From the NCBI RefSeq assembly GCF_000090795.2, contig NW_003546263.1, positions 97,920 through 161,919 on the forward strand: a DNA stretch of 64,000 nucleotides, given 5' to 3'. Shown piece by piece: positions 33,601 through 59,700 of this stretch. The notes below the pieces were generated by a model, which was not told the origin of the DNA, searched no databases, and saw only the letters and a program-made list of their open reading frames with translations. Every line of letters starts with the position of its first letter. Positions within the stretch are counted from its first letter, which is position 1. This DNA comes from Amphimedon queenslandica (Eukaryota > Porifera > Demospongiae > Haplosclerida > Niphatidae). The position numbers and the translations under genes are program-made.

Positions 33601-35580
33601 TTTTATCTATAGCAATAGGAGACGTGGTATGAAAAGTTCCTTCACGCTGGCTGTTGCCCTGTATTAGGTAACTGCTTCCATCAGTAAAGAGTGCATACAA
33701 CTCTTTAGCAGGTTTAGCATCTATTGAGTAGTATAGAGGTCACAAGTCTAATGTAATAAAACTTACATGATGTGTTTAATTCTATTGGTTCAGAAAAGGG
33801 TAGAGCTTCCCCAGACTCCAGTACACCTTGTATCTATGGGAAAAACCACAGACCATTAAGTAAACTCACCTAATTGCTCAAGCATGCACTAATTCAAATT
33901 GAATTATGCAGGAACTGTAACACAACTCACCTGTAGTGTATACAGAGCATTAGTTGATAGTGGAAAGTCTAGAATTTCAATGAAGCTATGAAGTTTTATA
34001 AATGTGTCATATTTGCTGACGATAAAAAAGGTCTCCTACAATGAAGGAAGTACAATAATTACCATGATCATATTTATTTTAGTTATCATGGTTTACTCAC
34101 ATTAAAATCTTTACTTGGAATACCTGCATCATATAGTGTCAAAATGCTAATATTATAATATTTGATTGAAACATCTGAAGTTTCACTTAAGTTTTTCCAC
34201 ACAACAGTCGCAGATATTATTGAGTTGTCATTAACGAATGGATAGAATACATGTGCTCTGACTCCCTCTACAGCATGTTGCCTGCTCTGATCTAGAACAA
34301 TAGAATCATGCATGCTGAGAGTACATTTAACAATTTAATTATTTACCTTGCGTTGTGAATGTTGTGTCGCATAATAATTTTGTAGATGGAAGTGACAAAA
34401 CCGGTGATGTAGTGGTTGATATTTCGACTATATTTATTTTGTATGTTGTGGCAGGCATTAGTCCTTTCAGTAGCAATCCATTTATTGTAGTCCTGACCTA
34501 CATACATCATGACAATTAATATGATACTTTGTACTTGATCAAATTAAAATACTATAATGTTCATGGGCAGTTAAGAAAAGTTAATGTACCTGGCGTTTGT
34601 TTAGATTAGAATTTGTTTCAGTGTAGTAGGTAACTCTATATGTGATGCTAGTGCCTTCTCTACTTTCACTGTCCCACTTGACTGCCACTGTAGTATTGGA
34701 AAGGTCAATGATTGTTAGGTTTTGATTGCAGTACTGCATAAAGAATAGGAAAAAAACAATAGCTTTAAGTTGCTTCAATGTACATAATAATTATTTCATG
34801 CATGTATGCTGATCTTATTATGCATTATCTTCAATAGAAATCATGTAATCATCGTAGAGGATGCATTGTGCCCAAATATCATGCGACGTAATGTTATTAA
34901 GACAACACACTCAGATTATAGCCAAAAGGGAAGCACAATTTTTATTATTAACCTAGCTATTAGTAACAAACTATTATGATTACACTTGATGTGTGATGTG
35001 TGTGACTACATCAGTAATGCAAGTATGCAACATAACACAAACAACACAAATTCAGCATCACCCAAACTTTTAGGTAATCATAATAGAATGGCCTCTGTGT
35101 TTACTAGACTACTCCAATATGAATATCCCTTTACTATGATGCTTTGGGTGTAGCTGCATTATAATTAATATAACTTGCCAACTCAAGTAAATTCACAATT
35201 TAACAGATTTATATTCAGCTATTGTAATAATAGCTTTTTAGTTGTACAATACAATTGCTATATAGGTGCTGTTGTCTCAATTCATAGTAAGACACTGGTG
35301 AGAATCTGCTCCATAGTGTATTCTAATTCAAGGCTTCCTCTATAGATCTCATGCAGCCCTGATTTTGTTTGGACTGTTTTTGTACTGTTAATTTACTAAT
35401 ATAGCAGTTATTGTTAATAAATAGAAATGCATACTGGTAATAATACATTACATTTATTGATCATGAATTATGCTAGTAGCTACATTAAAGTATCAAACTA
35501 AACAGCATAATACTACTTACTGCTGACTCTGTACTGGCCAAAGCTGCAGATAACAGTAGGAGCAAAAGGTTTATGACCAT
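30607..35580 (-). CDS. Kinase-less ROS1-type receptor with YxxP-rich cytoplasmic tail
   Basis: Fifteen exons: 35521..35580, 34590..34733, 34347..34497, 34101..34291, 33931..34035, 33767..33833, 33524..33720, 33273..33472, 32988..33217, 32728..32931, 32434..32669, 32243..32384, 32033..32122, 31839..31956, 30607..31447; 991 residues. Order: signal peptide (MVINLLLLLLSAALA); two FN3-like domains; a six-bladed YWTD-like propeller (YDWVGDVLYIGGNKDED, TVNPFTG); another FN3; a Ser/Thr stalk; TM (IALILGLVIVTGIILAVLI); a 280-residue tail with no kinase. The tail has YAVP, YEVP, YSSP, YTKP, YSQP, YSDP, YSEP and YYEP plus YSTV, YTTI, YFTL and YSEV, with PPPPPPPP and LPPLPP SH3-type sites. Exons 3-12 match ROS1 exons 15-24 in phase and domain content. 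Exon 9 uses a GC donor (GCAAGT). Ligand unknown. Confidence 0.82.
34734..35520. other. First intron of the kinase-less receptor
   Basis: 787-bp intron between the signal-peptide exon and the first FN3 exon. AT-rich with no repeat family, RNA gene or ORF that I could recognise. Confidence 0.6.
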
Positions 35581-36610
35581 GATTGATGACTTCAGTTACT
35601 GGTTTCTCTACTTCTTGTGAGTTGTGACAGTAAAGTTGTGGCTTTCTATGGTTGTTATATGATCAGTCTATTAATAAACCATAACATCCTGTCACGAGGA
35701 TTGCTATGATCAAAGATAATTCACGTGACTTTTAAATTTAAAGCAAGTGCTTTGGGGCAATATTAAGTTGTTTGTGGCAAAAGAAATGCTCAAGTTTGCA
35801 AACACAGCTATTAATCATTGATCATACGTGGTTATTATTATTATTTTCGCGGAACCCAAGAGATCGATTCAAAATTTCATTTGTATGTCCGAATTATTAA
35901 AATTTGCATATGCGGTAGATTGCCGCGGGTAAAGGCGGGAAAATAATAAATCATTAATAAACTTTAATTTAATATTATTATTGCATTGTGAGGTTTGCAT
36001 TGGAATGCAGTTCATGTGTAACTAATTTGCCTCCTCCTCCTTTCTCTGTATAATTTGCTTACCTCAAGTCTCTGTCACCTCTTCCCATATCTCTTTATAA
36101 TAACCGTGCGGCCTCTCTCCCTTTCTGTTTCTTGTGGAACTCTCACTCTCCCTATCAAATCGGTCTATTTGTTTCGTAACAACCACTGACCCTCCTTCCT
36201 GTTGTTAACCTGGTGGAATTTGCTCGAGGAACCATAGACTATCATTTTACCTTCTCTCCTTCCACTGGGGGCAGTCTCTGTCTCAAAATCCCTCTCTCTC
36301 TCCCTCTTTCTCTCTATATATATTTATTGCGACTAGAAGAAGAGAGAAACACTTGTGTGTGAAAGTTTTTTTTTGTAAAGCCCAGGGGCCATTTCCATTG
36401 TGAAGTTGAAGGAGACTCTTATTATAAGTGGTAAGTCTTTGTATATACAGCTTTTATGTGGCCCTGCAGGGAGAATGGGATTAGTTATTTGTTTTTGTTT
36501 TTCATTTGTATACCCGGCCTGCATGTGTCTAAAAATAAAATCATGATATATATAACATATGTTTTTGTGTGTTCTCTTTTCTTACCCTTCTTCTGTAAGG
36601 CTTGAAGAAG
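35581..36610. promoter_or_regulatory. Divergent regulatory region between the two ROS1-type receptors
   Basis: 1030 bp between opposite start codons. Contains a GC-richer patch GCCGCGGGTAAAGGCGGGAAA near 35922-35942 embedded in AT-rich DNA (an E2F-like GGCGGGAA is visible), TATATATATTTATT near 36316-36329, and CT-runs near 36290-36315. No ORF is supported. Confidence 0.45.
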
Positions 36611-52128
<15,518 letters not shown>

Positions 52129-52194
52129 ACACGCAGCATGCACTAACATTTATCCAGTCTCCCTCTCTCTACTTTCAGCGTGTGCATGTTAACA

Positions 52195-52233
<39 letters not shown>

Positions 52234-52711
52234 ATTAAAACTATTTTCTCCAACCACATTTCTGTCAACATCTAATATTTTTCGTTATTGTGAGACTAAT
52301 AATTTATTATTATTGTTATTATTTTTTCTGCTACATGACATGACTATAGTTTTATCTGCTACTGCTATACTGCCAGCAACAACATACAGTAGTCAAATGT
52401 ATTATCTGTTTTTTCATGTTGCAATAATACTTTCTGTTATTGCTGTTGACTTTTTCTGTCATTCTTTAATAATTATACATACTAGATTATCATTATCATT
52501 ATTATTATTATTATATTTTTGTGTTAAAACTATCTGAAAAAGACAACAAGGAGTGATATGTATATATATATAACTACATGTATTTATGATTCATTATGAG
52601 AGGGAAGTCTACACCTGCTATTGCAAATACAATTAAAAAGTTCCAGAAATGTCATATGTATGTTTTATATGCTTAGTTGTGAAAGGGGAGAGAGAGAGAG
52701 AGAGTTTACTG
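52129..52711. other. Tail-to-tail intergenic region ROS1 / VGLL
   Basis: 583 bp with (ATT)n runs at 52197-52230 and 52490-52515, a short TATATATATAT run near 52559-52571, and (GA)n at 52689-52704. AATTAAAAAG near 52630 may serve as a polyA context. No gene seen. Confidence 0.5.
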
Positions 52712-54586
52712 TCAAATTTCTAATTTAAGTATGTGGTGAAGGTCAGAGTCCAAGGGAGGAGGTGGTGGTAATGCTCTTATCTTTTCTTCTGGTGCTGCTG
52801 GATAGCCCCACTGATTAGTAGTCTGGATTTGATGATCATACTCTGCACTAGTGGGCCCTGGATTTGGGCAATTGTTGTTATCAAAATAATGAGAAGGAGG
52901 ATTGATGTTGTTATGATGATGATGATGGTAATGATTATATGAGAGTGCTTGGTGATGCTGCTGTTGTTGATGATCTTCATATCCTTCTCCACTACCTTGC
53001 ATATACTGTGCTTGCTGATGTCCACCAGTTTGATTGTATGAGCCCCACATTCCTAGACTATTGCCTGCATCCAACATAAAAGACAAAATATGCAAAGATA
53101 AGCTGCTAGAAGAGTCACTTACATGCGTGAGATTGCGACTGAGGAAAAGAAGCTGCTTGCAAATTGTAAGGCACATCAAAGTGGGAAATAGGGAAACCTA
53201 AAACTTGTAGAGCCTATGAGAGGAACATTGCAAGCACTCACTGTTTTGTGGATGGGCTACATAGTCATTTGATGAAGGAACAGTTGCATCTGACCAGGCT
53301 GTAAAATCAAAGACAAAGGAAATAATCATTTACAAGTGATACAGTGATTTTCCTAAAACTTGCATGATAGACAAGCAGAAATGTGTCATGCACATGCTCT
53401 GTTGTGGTCAGGAATAAAATGGATGCACCTACTTAATACTGACCACAACAGAGCATGTGCATAACACATTTCTGCTTGACTATCATGCAAGTTTAAGGAA
53501 AATCACTGTAAAAGGGTGAGAACAAGGTAATTATTATTCTAAGTAGGTGAGAATAATTTTTATAAGTAGGTGAAAACAAGGTATTATTATTATGAGGTGA
53601 GAACAAGGTCATTACTATAAGTAGGTGAATATAAGTGAGAACTAAACACTGACTTTACTTACAAGCTGAGGAATATCCTTCAGCAGAAAAGCCTCCATCT
53701 ATATAGTATAAGAGTATAAGATAAAATTGTAATGCATGCAAGCAAGTACTTACATGATGGTGGATGCTGATGCTGATGGTGATGATAGTAAGATATCTGT
53801 TTTGTCGCTTGAGGTGACACAAAAGAAAATTCCCTAAAATTACCATTATAATGAAAGTGTGCCTGTGACATGTTTAATGCTCCACTTTGCATTTCCTGTG
53901 CTGGCGTATAATCTAAATAAGAAGGAGGAAGGGGAGGAGGAGGAGGAGGGTGAGGGTGAGAGGTTCCGCTGCTTCTGTTGTAATTGACAGGCTGTCCCTG
54001 TATTCTAGGTGCATCAGAGAATGAGTCAATTAGTGGATGGACGAGCAGCCCAGCTAGGCCTGGGTATATGATTGCTGGAGTTGAGCTAGGAGGAGGAGTG
54101 GATGCATGCTGCTGGCTTATATCATGAGGCTCTGCATCACTTTTCCTTTCTGGATTGTTCACAGACGGTGAAGTAGGAGATGAGAAGACTCCTGTTCCAC
54201 TACTTTCAATTGTTTCTATAACAAAAACACACAATAAAGTGCTAAATTTAGTACAGCACACAGAATGATAATATTCATCATACGTTTATAAGAATATTGC
54301 TTTATATTTGTAATGATTATTACTATCAAGATATTCTCTGACATGTAAAAGTACCTTTTTTGATCTCATTTGACGGGGAGTTCTTGCTATTGATAAGGGA
54401 AGAGTCACTGCTGTTGTTCTCGTTAGTATTGTTGCAATTGACAACAGTTGATGAGGAGGAGGATGTTGAACTGGTGGAGAGGGCCCTACTAAAATGTCCA
54501 TCAACCTCGTGGCTGAGATCCTTATAGAATGTAATGATTTTAGAGGTCTTGTCTCCCAGAGAGCATTCACTTGGTGAAGAAGTCAT
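52712..54586 (-). CDS. VGLL: Vestigial-like TEAD cofactor with one Tondu domain
   Basis: Transcription cofactor that binds TEAD/Scalloped through a Tondu motif. Six exons: 54355..54586, 53754..54215, 53663..53698, 53242..53298, 53123..53197, 52712..53064; 404 residues. The N-terminal block KIITFYKDLSHEVDGHFSRALS aligns with the Vestigial/VGLL1-3 Tondu core (LFTYFQGDISSVVDEHFSRAL), including the invariant VDxHFSRAL. The rest is low complexity: Ser runs, PPPPPPLPPSYLDY, His-rich and Gln-rich stretches, and a C-terminus rich in Asn/His/Tyr ending in PPPPPLDSDLHHILKLEI. A single Tondu argues against VGLL4, which has two. Beyond the Tondu, assignment rests on composition. Intron 3 contains a hairpin MITE. 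The gene is divergent from the M35 peptidase. Confidence 0.8.
53342..53508. mobile_element. Tc1/mariner-type hairpin MITE, near-perfect
   Basis: Two 69-bp arms (53342-53410 and 53440-53508) are inverted complements with only three mismatches, around a 29-bp loop. Ends read CAGTGATTTTCC / GGAAAATCACTG, each flanked by TA (53340-53341, 53509-53510), as expected for Tc1/mariner insertion. No ORF. Located in VGLL intron 3; if transcribed with the gene it would fold into one long hairpin. Confidence 0.88.
53511..53646. repeat. Degenerate tandem repeat
   Basis: Four diverged copies of about 30-38 bp built on AGGTGAGAACAAGGTATTA and TTATAAGTAGGTGA. Each copy contains GGTGAGAA, a splice-donor-like string. 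Adjacent to the hairpin MITE in VGLL intron 3. Confidence 0.7.
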
Positions 54587-54963
54587 CTCACGGTACCAGA
54601 GGCAGCAGACCGGTCGCGTTAATCATCTATCTAGAGTGCGGGCACCATTTATCTAATTTGCTGCTATCTTAACACCTCTATTAGCTTTAAAAGCACTGCT
54701 TACCAGAACAGAGGGTGGTAATAATACGCTCAGTCCTGTTTTGACGACTTTCCTGCTAAATGTTAGCACTTTGGACTGAAGAGCAATGGAGGTGCTGCAA
54801 ATGCCGCGATGTAGCGCCATTCTGTGAATAGTTAATTAAAAGTTATTAAAATTTTATTTTTTGCATAATTAGAACTATATACGGATACAAACCCGAGCTA
54901 AGTTGCCTTGTCAGCTGTGTACAGTGTGGTCAACAAGTGTGAACAAGCTAGTCCTTCACAGCT
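54587..54963. promoter_or_regulatory. Divergent promoter region VGLL / M35 peptidase
   Basis: 377 bp between opposite start codons. GCGCCATTCTGTG near 54813 and CCGGTCGCGTTAATC near 54610 are the GC-richer patches. No TATA motif recognised. Confidence 0.45.
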
Positions 54964-56563
54964 ATGTCTAAACTTCAATATGGGTGAGTTGATTGATGCT
55001 CAAGGTTTACAAGTAAATGTCAGGCTATGAATTTATATGAGCCTATGAATTTATATGAGCCTATGAATTTATATGAGCCTATGAATTTATATGAGCCTAT
55101 CCCTATGCAAGTAGCTTTTGAATGCACTCCTTTTGGAGATTGTTGGAGATGATACAAGTACTGAGCATGTTCATGATAGTTCATCTGCCTCTAGATAATT
55201 AATTTTTGTGATTGTAATTTGTTATAGTATGTTTTTCTGTCTGTTTATATATTTATGTGGTGCCAGATTTTTTCTTGGCATTGCCTCAGTACTGATTCCT
55301 TTCTGTGCTCTAGTTTACTTTGCTTCTGTTCACTGCCCCCATAAAATCTAATAATTTCATTGCAAAATTAATGTTAAATAATGCAACTGCACAATTTATA
55401 AAAAACAACTTAAGAATCAGTTTCATTATAATATATACTAAAATGCTGAGCTAGCAATATTGAGCTACTCTTTATTACCCTGCTATTTCCCTTATCCTAT
55501 CACTGCATGCATCAGTGATCATGAAGTTAATGATCTTATTTCTTTTAGCCCAATCACTGTTCACATGAAAGAAAAACGTGGCGGCAGGATAGAATTTGAA
55601 TTCACTAACAACGAGAGTAAAAACCTCTACCTCCTAAACTACCATACCCCATTGGAAGGAATAAGGTCCTGCTACTTGAGCGTCAAGCACAAGGCGTCCG
55701 GAGAGAAGCAGAAATACAATGGGATTATTGCGAAAAGGCCTCCACCAACAAAAGGCTCTCACTGCATGCTCCTCAAACCAGGAGAGTCACGCAGTACCAC
55801 CGTTAACCTCACTGATGCATACACCTTCCCTCATAGCGGGGAATACACGATTGAGTACACTAGACCACTAGTATACTTCACTGAAGATGATATGAAGAAA
55901 CACAGTGAGGATTCTCCTTTGCCTTACCACCCCAAGCAACATGAGTTCCTTCCTTTGACCGATCCTTTGACAATTTACATGGGAGCAACTCCTCATAAAC
56001 CAAGAGATGAAGAGCCCAAAAGAGCCCCAGTGGATAATGTAGTAGTAGTTAATGGGTCTGGTGATCAGGAAAAAGTCATAAGAGATCTCCACAGGGAAAT
56101 GGTCACCATTGGTTATCCAATGGTCATAAGAGCTGTGAAAAAGAATTCAAAGTTATACAAGACATGGTTTGGTGATGAATCTTACCAAAGTCACGTTTTA
56201 AGTGTCTATGAGAAATGCTACCATCATCTAAGCAATGACGTTTGCAAGTATCAGTTTGGAGGCTCAGACTGCACTGGGAACGACTTTGCTTACACGATTC
56301 AAGGAACTCATAAAGTCTTCCTCTGTGGCCTCTTCAAAAAGGCTAGCACGAAATCACGATTCTCTGGCGATGACAGCAAGCAACAGACGCTGGTTCACGA
56401 ATGGTCGCATGCTTTTGGATTTACAGACGATGATGGTGGTCATGGCTATGGATCACATACTGGTCAAGAACTGGCTAAACACCATCCAGGCATTGCTACT
56501 CACAATGCTGATAACTATGGATACTTCTACTGCGATGTCATGCTGGAACACCATCAGAACTAA
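54964..56563 (+). CDS. M35-family zinc metallopeptidase (peptidyl-Lys metalloendopeptidase-like)
   Basis: Aspzincin-type peptidase. Two exons: 54964..54983 and 55549..56563; 344 residues. The first exon supplies only MSKLQYG. An N-terminal beta-sandwich matches the domain that precedes many bacterial and fungal M35 enzymes (YHTPLEGIRSCYLSVKH, GIIAKRPPPTKGSH, LKPGESRSTTVNLTDAY). The catalytic part has the HExxH motif HEWSH near residue 290. TDDDGGHGYG follows, replacing the family GTxDxxYG with the third-ligand Asp preserved. NADNYGYFYCD aligns with the conserved NADN(H/Y)xYF end. No signal peptide or prodomain is visible, whereas fungal M35 enzymes are secreted with prosequences. The intron-poor structure among intron-dense neighbours, plus a bacterial/fungal-like family, suggests acquisition by transfer (inference). 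Confidence 0.85.
55023..55100. repeat. 18-bp tandem repeat, about four copies
   Basis: Unit GCCTATGAATTTATATGA repeated almost perfectly in the single intron of the M35 gene. Confidence 0.92.
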
Positions 56564-56732
56564 ACGTACTGCTAGTGTGATTTCACTGATTTATATTAAA
56601 CTTGATTTTCTTAGTATGATGATGTGCTACATGTGTTACAATAATCATTGTTTATATTGAGTGATTGTAGCATTTATAATAATTTATCATAATGCTTTAA
56701 AAATTCATTGATTATATGTAGTAATTGTGAGT

Positions 56733-59700
56733 CTACTGGAGATGACACTCATTGGCGACTTTACTCGCAAAATGATCGGTGACTTTCTCTCTCAGTCGCT
56801 CTATCTCTTTCCGGTTCTTCTGTACTTGAGTTAATTGTTGCTCATACTTTCTTGCTGGATCCAACTCAGAATCAGTTTTATGATCACCATTACCAGTAGC
56901 ACCACCTCCTTGTGAATGAGAGTAATATTTAAAATAATAAAAGAATGAAATAGATGCTGTCAATGTATTGCTAAAAATTCTGTGGTACAGCAAAGATTTC
57001 TTTTTTGCTTGGTCAATTTTGGGACAATTTTCTAGTTATAGTTTAATTTTATTAGTCTCACCTAGCAATAGTGACATATCTGGTTCTTTTCCTTCAAATA
57101 TTGATGAAGCTAAACTAACTAATGAATCTACCTCTTCAACACACTGTGATACCTACATAAGTACTTAATAACTGTTAATAACAAGTACACCACACCCACC
57201 TCTTGACTAAGTGCTTGCAGTGATTCGTCGCTTCCATCACTTACTGGGCTCACGCTGACAATGCCACTCCTACCAACCTAATTAATAATAGTTATTAATA
57301 GTTATTAATAGTTATTCTTAGTTATTAATAGTTATAACAGACCTCTGGTGGCTCTTGAAGGCCATAATTTTTCTCCATTAAAATTTGATTCTGTTTTACA
57401 AGCTATGAAGAAAAAAGAAGGATGTCATTTTAATGAAATCAAAAAGGGTCATTTACACAATGTATATTAATATTAAAAATTAGAACTCACATCTCCAAAG
57501 GATGACTTTAGATCTGCTACAGTTCCTTGACTTAATTTTAATTCATTGTTAAGAGCTGTCATTACATCCTAAAGAGATTGATGTACCCCATAGTCACAAA
57601 TAAATGAAACATACCGAGTTCTTGAGGAGTTGTAATTCTAACTGTCTGTTCCTTTTGGTGACTGTCTTGTATTGTTCCTTTAGTTTTGCAGTAGCTTCCT
57701 GGAATCTTAGTTTATGTCTTTCTCTCATGTCACGCAAATCCTGTCTATTCTTTTCCTCTAATTCAGTGATTTGCTACAAAAAAAACAACAAGAAAGAGAG
57801 AGAGAAGGGGGGAGGCAGGAGTATAAAAGCTACAAATATAGATGTTCTCTTTTACCTGCTTGCTTTTCATTAGTTCGATTTTATATTGTGAGATATCAGA
57901 GTGCAATTCAACTAGTCTCCTATCACTTGTCTCACATTGCAGTCTATGAAAAATTGTAAATGAAAATAATTATAACAAAATACTGGAGCTAAAAGTATAA
58001 TATCCAGAGATCCCAGTACATGGCATTTGGGGCTCAAACATTCCACACAACATAACAATAAATTTGGTCAAAGACCCTGTACTATATAGTACAGGGACTT
58101 GAACTCAATGTTTGAATCACTTTTTAAAATGTATAAAAAATTCAATTTTGATTGGAATCAGCTCAAACTTGCTGCACAACTTAAGTACATGTATATGCAT
58201 CAGATAAAATTATAAAAATGTGAAATTCTCTCCTAGTCAATTTTGGCAAAATTTCACCAGAATCTCTGTACTATAGTACAGGGGTTTCAGCCCAATTTTT
58301 AAAAATTCGTAAAAAAATCAATTTTGATCGGAATCAGTTCAAACTTGCTACACAACCTAAGTACATGTATATGTATCAGATAGAATTATAAAAATGGAGA
58401 ATTCTCTCCTAGTCAATTTTGGCAAAATTTTGCCAAAATCCCTGTACTATAGTACAGGGGTTTCGGCCCAATTCTGAGCAATTTTTAAAAATGCGTAAAA
58501 AATTCAATTTTGATCGGAATCAGTTTAAACTTGCTACACAACCTAAGTACATGTATATGCATCAGATAAAATTATAAAAATGGAGAATTCTCTCCTAGTC
58601 AATTTTGGCAAAATTTGGCCAAAATCCCTGTACTATAGTACAGGGACTTTGGCCCAAATTTTGAGCAATTTTTAAAAATTCGTAAAAAATTCAATTTTGA
58701 TCGGAATCAGTTTAAACTTGCTACACAACCTAAGTACATGTATATGCATCAGATAAAATTATAAAAATGGAGAATTCTCTCCTAGTCAATTTGGACTAAA
58801 TAGCCTGTACTATTATACAGGGTCTTCAATGTGGAAAAAAATCCTGTGGTAAGCCATGATGATGGCCATAGCTCAAAGTGACGATAATTATACTTGTCAG
58901 AGCTGATTCAAACTTTCTACAAACATGGGAATATACAGATTGTGTGAACAGCTTTATTAGGACGGCTTTAATAGTGTTAATTATATAATAATGTGTCAGT
59001 AATAATAATCAACACAATGCATTACATTTATTACCTCAGGTCACTATTATCTTGCTTTAGATCGCGAATATTTATAGACATTTCTCTTAACATTGTTTCC
59101 TATGAAAGAAGTAAATAACATAATAAATAAATATACATTACCTTATCTCTTAGTTCATCAATTTGTGCCATAATTTTGTCCTCTTTTTCCCTCAGTCTCT
59201 CGCTCAATAGAATATTCTGTGAATGAAGCTCGGTCACTTGCTCCTTCATGCTATAGTGCTCTTCCATTGTTGGTGTATTCCCCAAATAACCCTCCAACTT
59301 CACTATCTTATCTCTATTAGAAGTATAAGAATATTTAAAATGCCAGGCATTTTTATTTATTATAAATTATTTGTATCATCTGATCCAAATCATTTGGCAA
59401 CAAAAAGCAATAATGAGTACTATACAAACATGCTTCTGCTTCTCATCCAATACATTAATAAGTACAATTAAATTAATCTAGCATTGTGTCAGTAATATAT
59501 AAAATTAAAAATATCTATAGTATCATTACACGTACTCTAGCAATTTAATTTTTGCTTTATATCTGTCAGCGTCTGTCTCCAACTGACTGATATGTGAGTC
59601 TTTATCTGATATCTATTGAAAGAGATGGAGAGGGAAGGAGGGAGGGTAGGGGAGAAGGTAAAAAGGGTCATGTGTGGATACATGTAGCTGGTCTCTTACT

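Noticed and set aside
56235-56660. Second long frame inside the M35 gene
   Set aside because: Alternate frame of the peptidase exon; Met/Leu-rich and without motifs.
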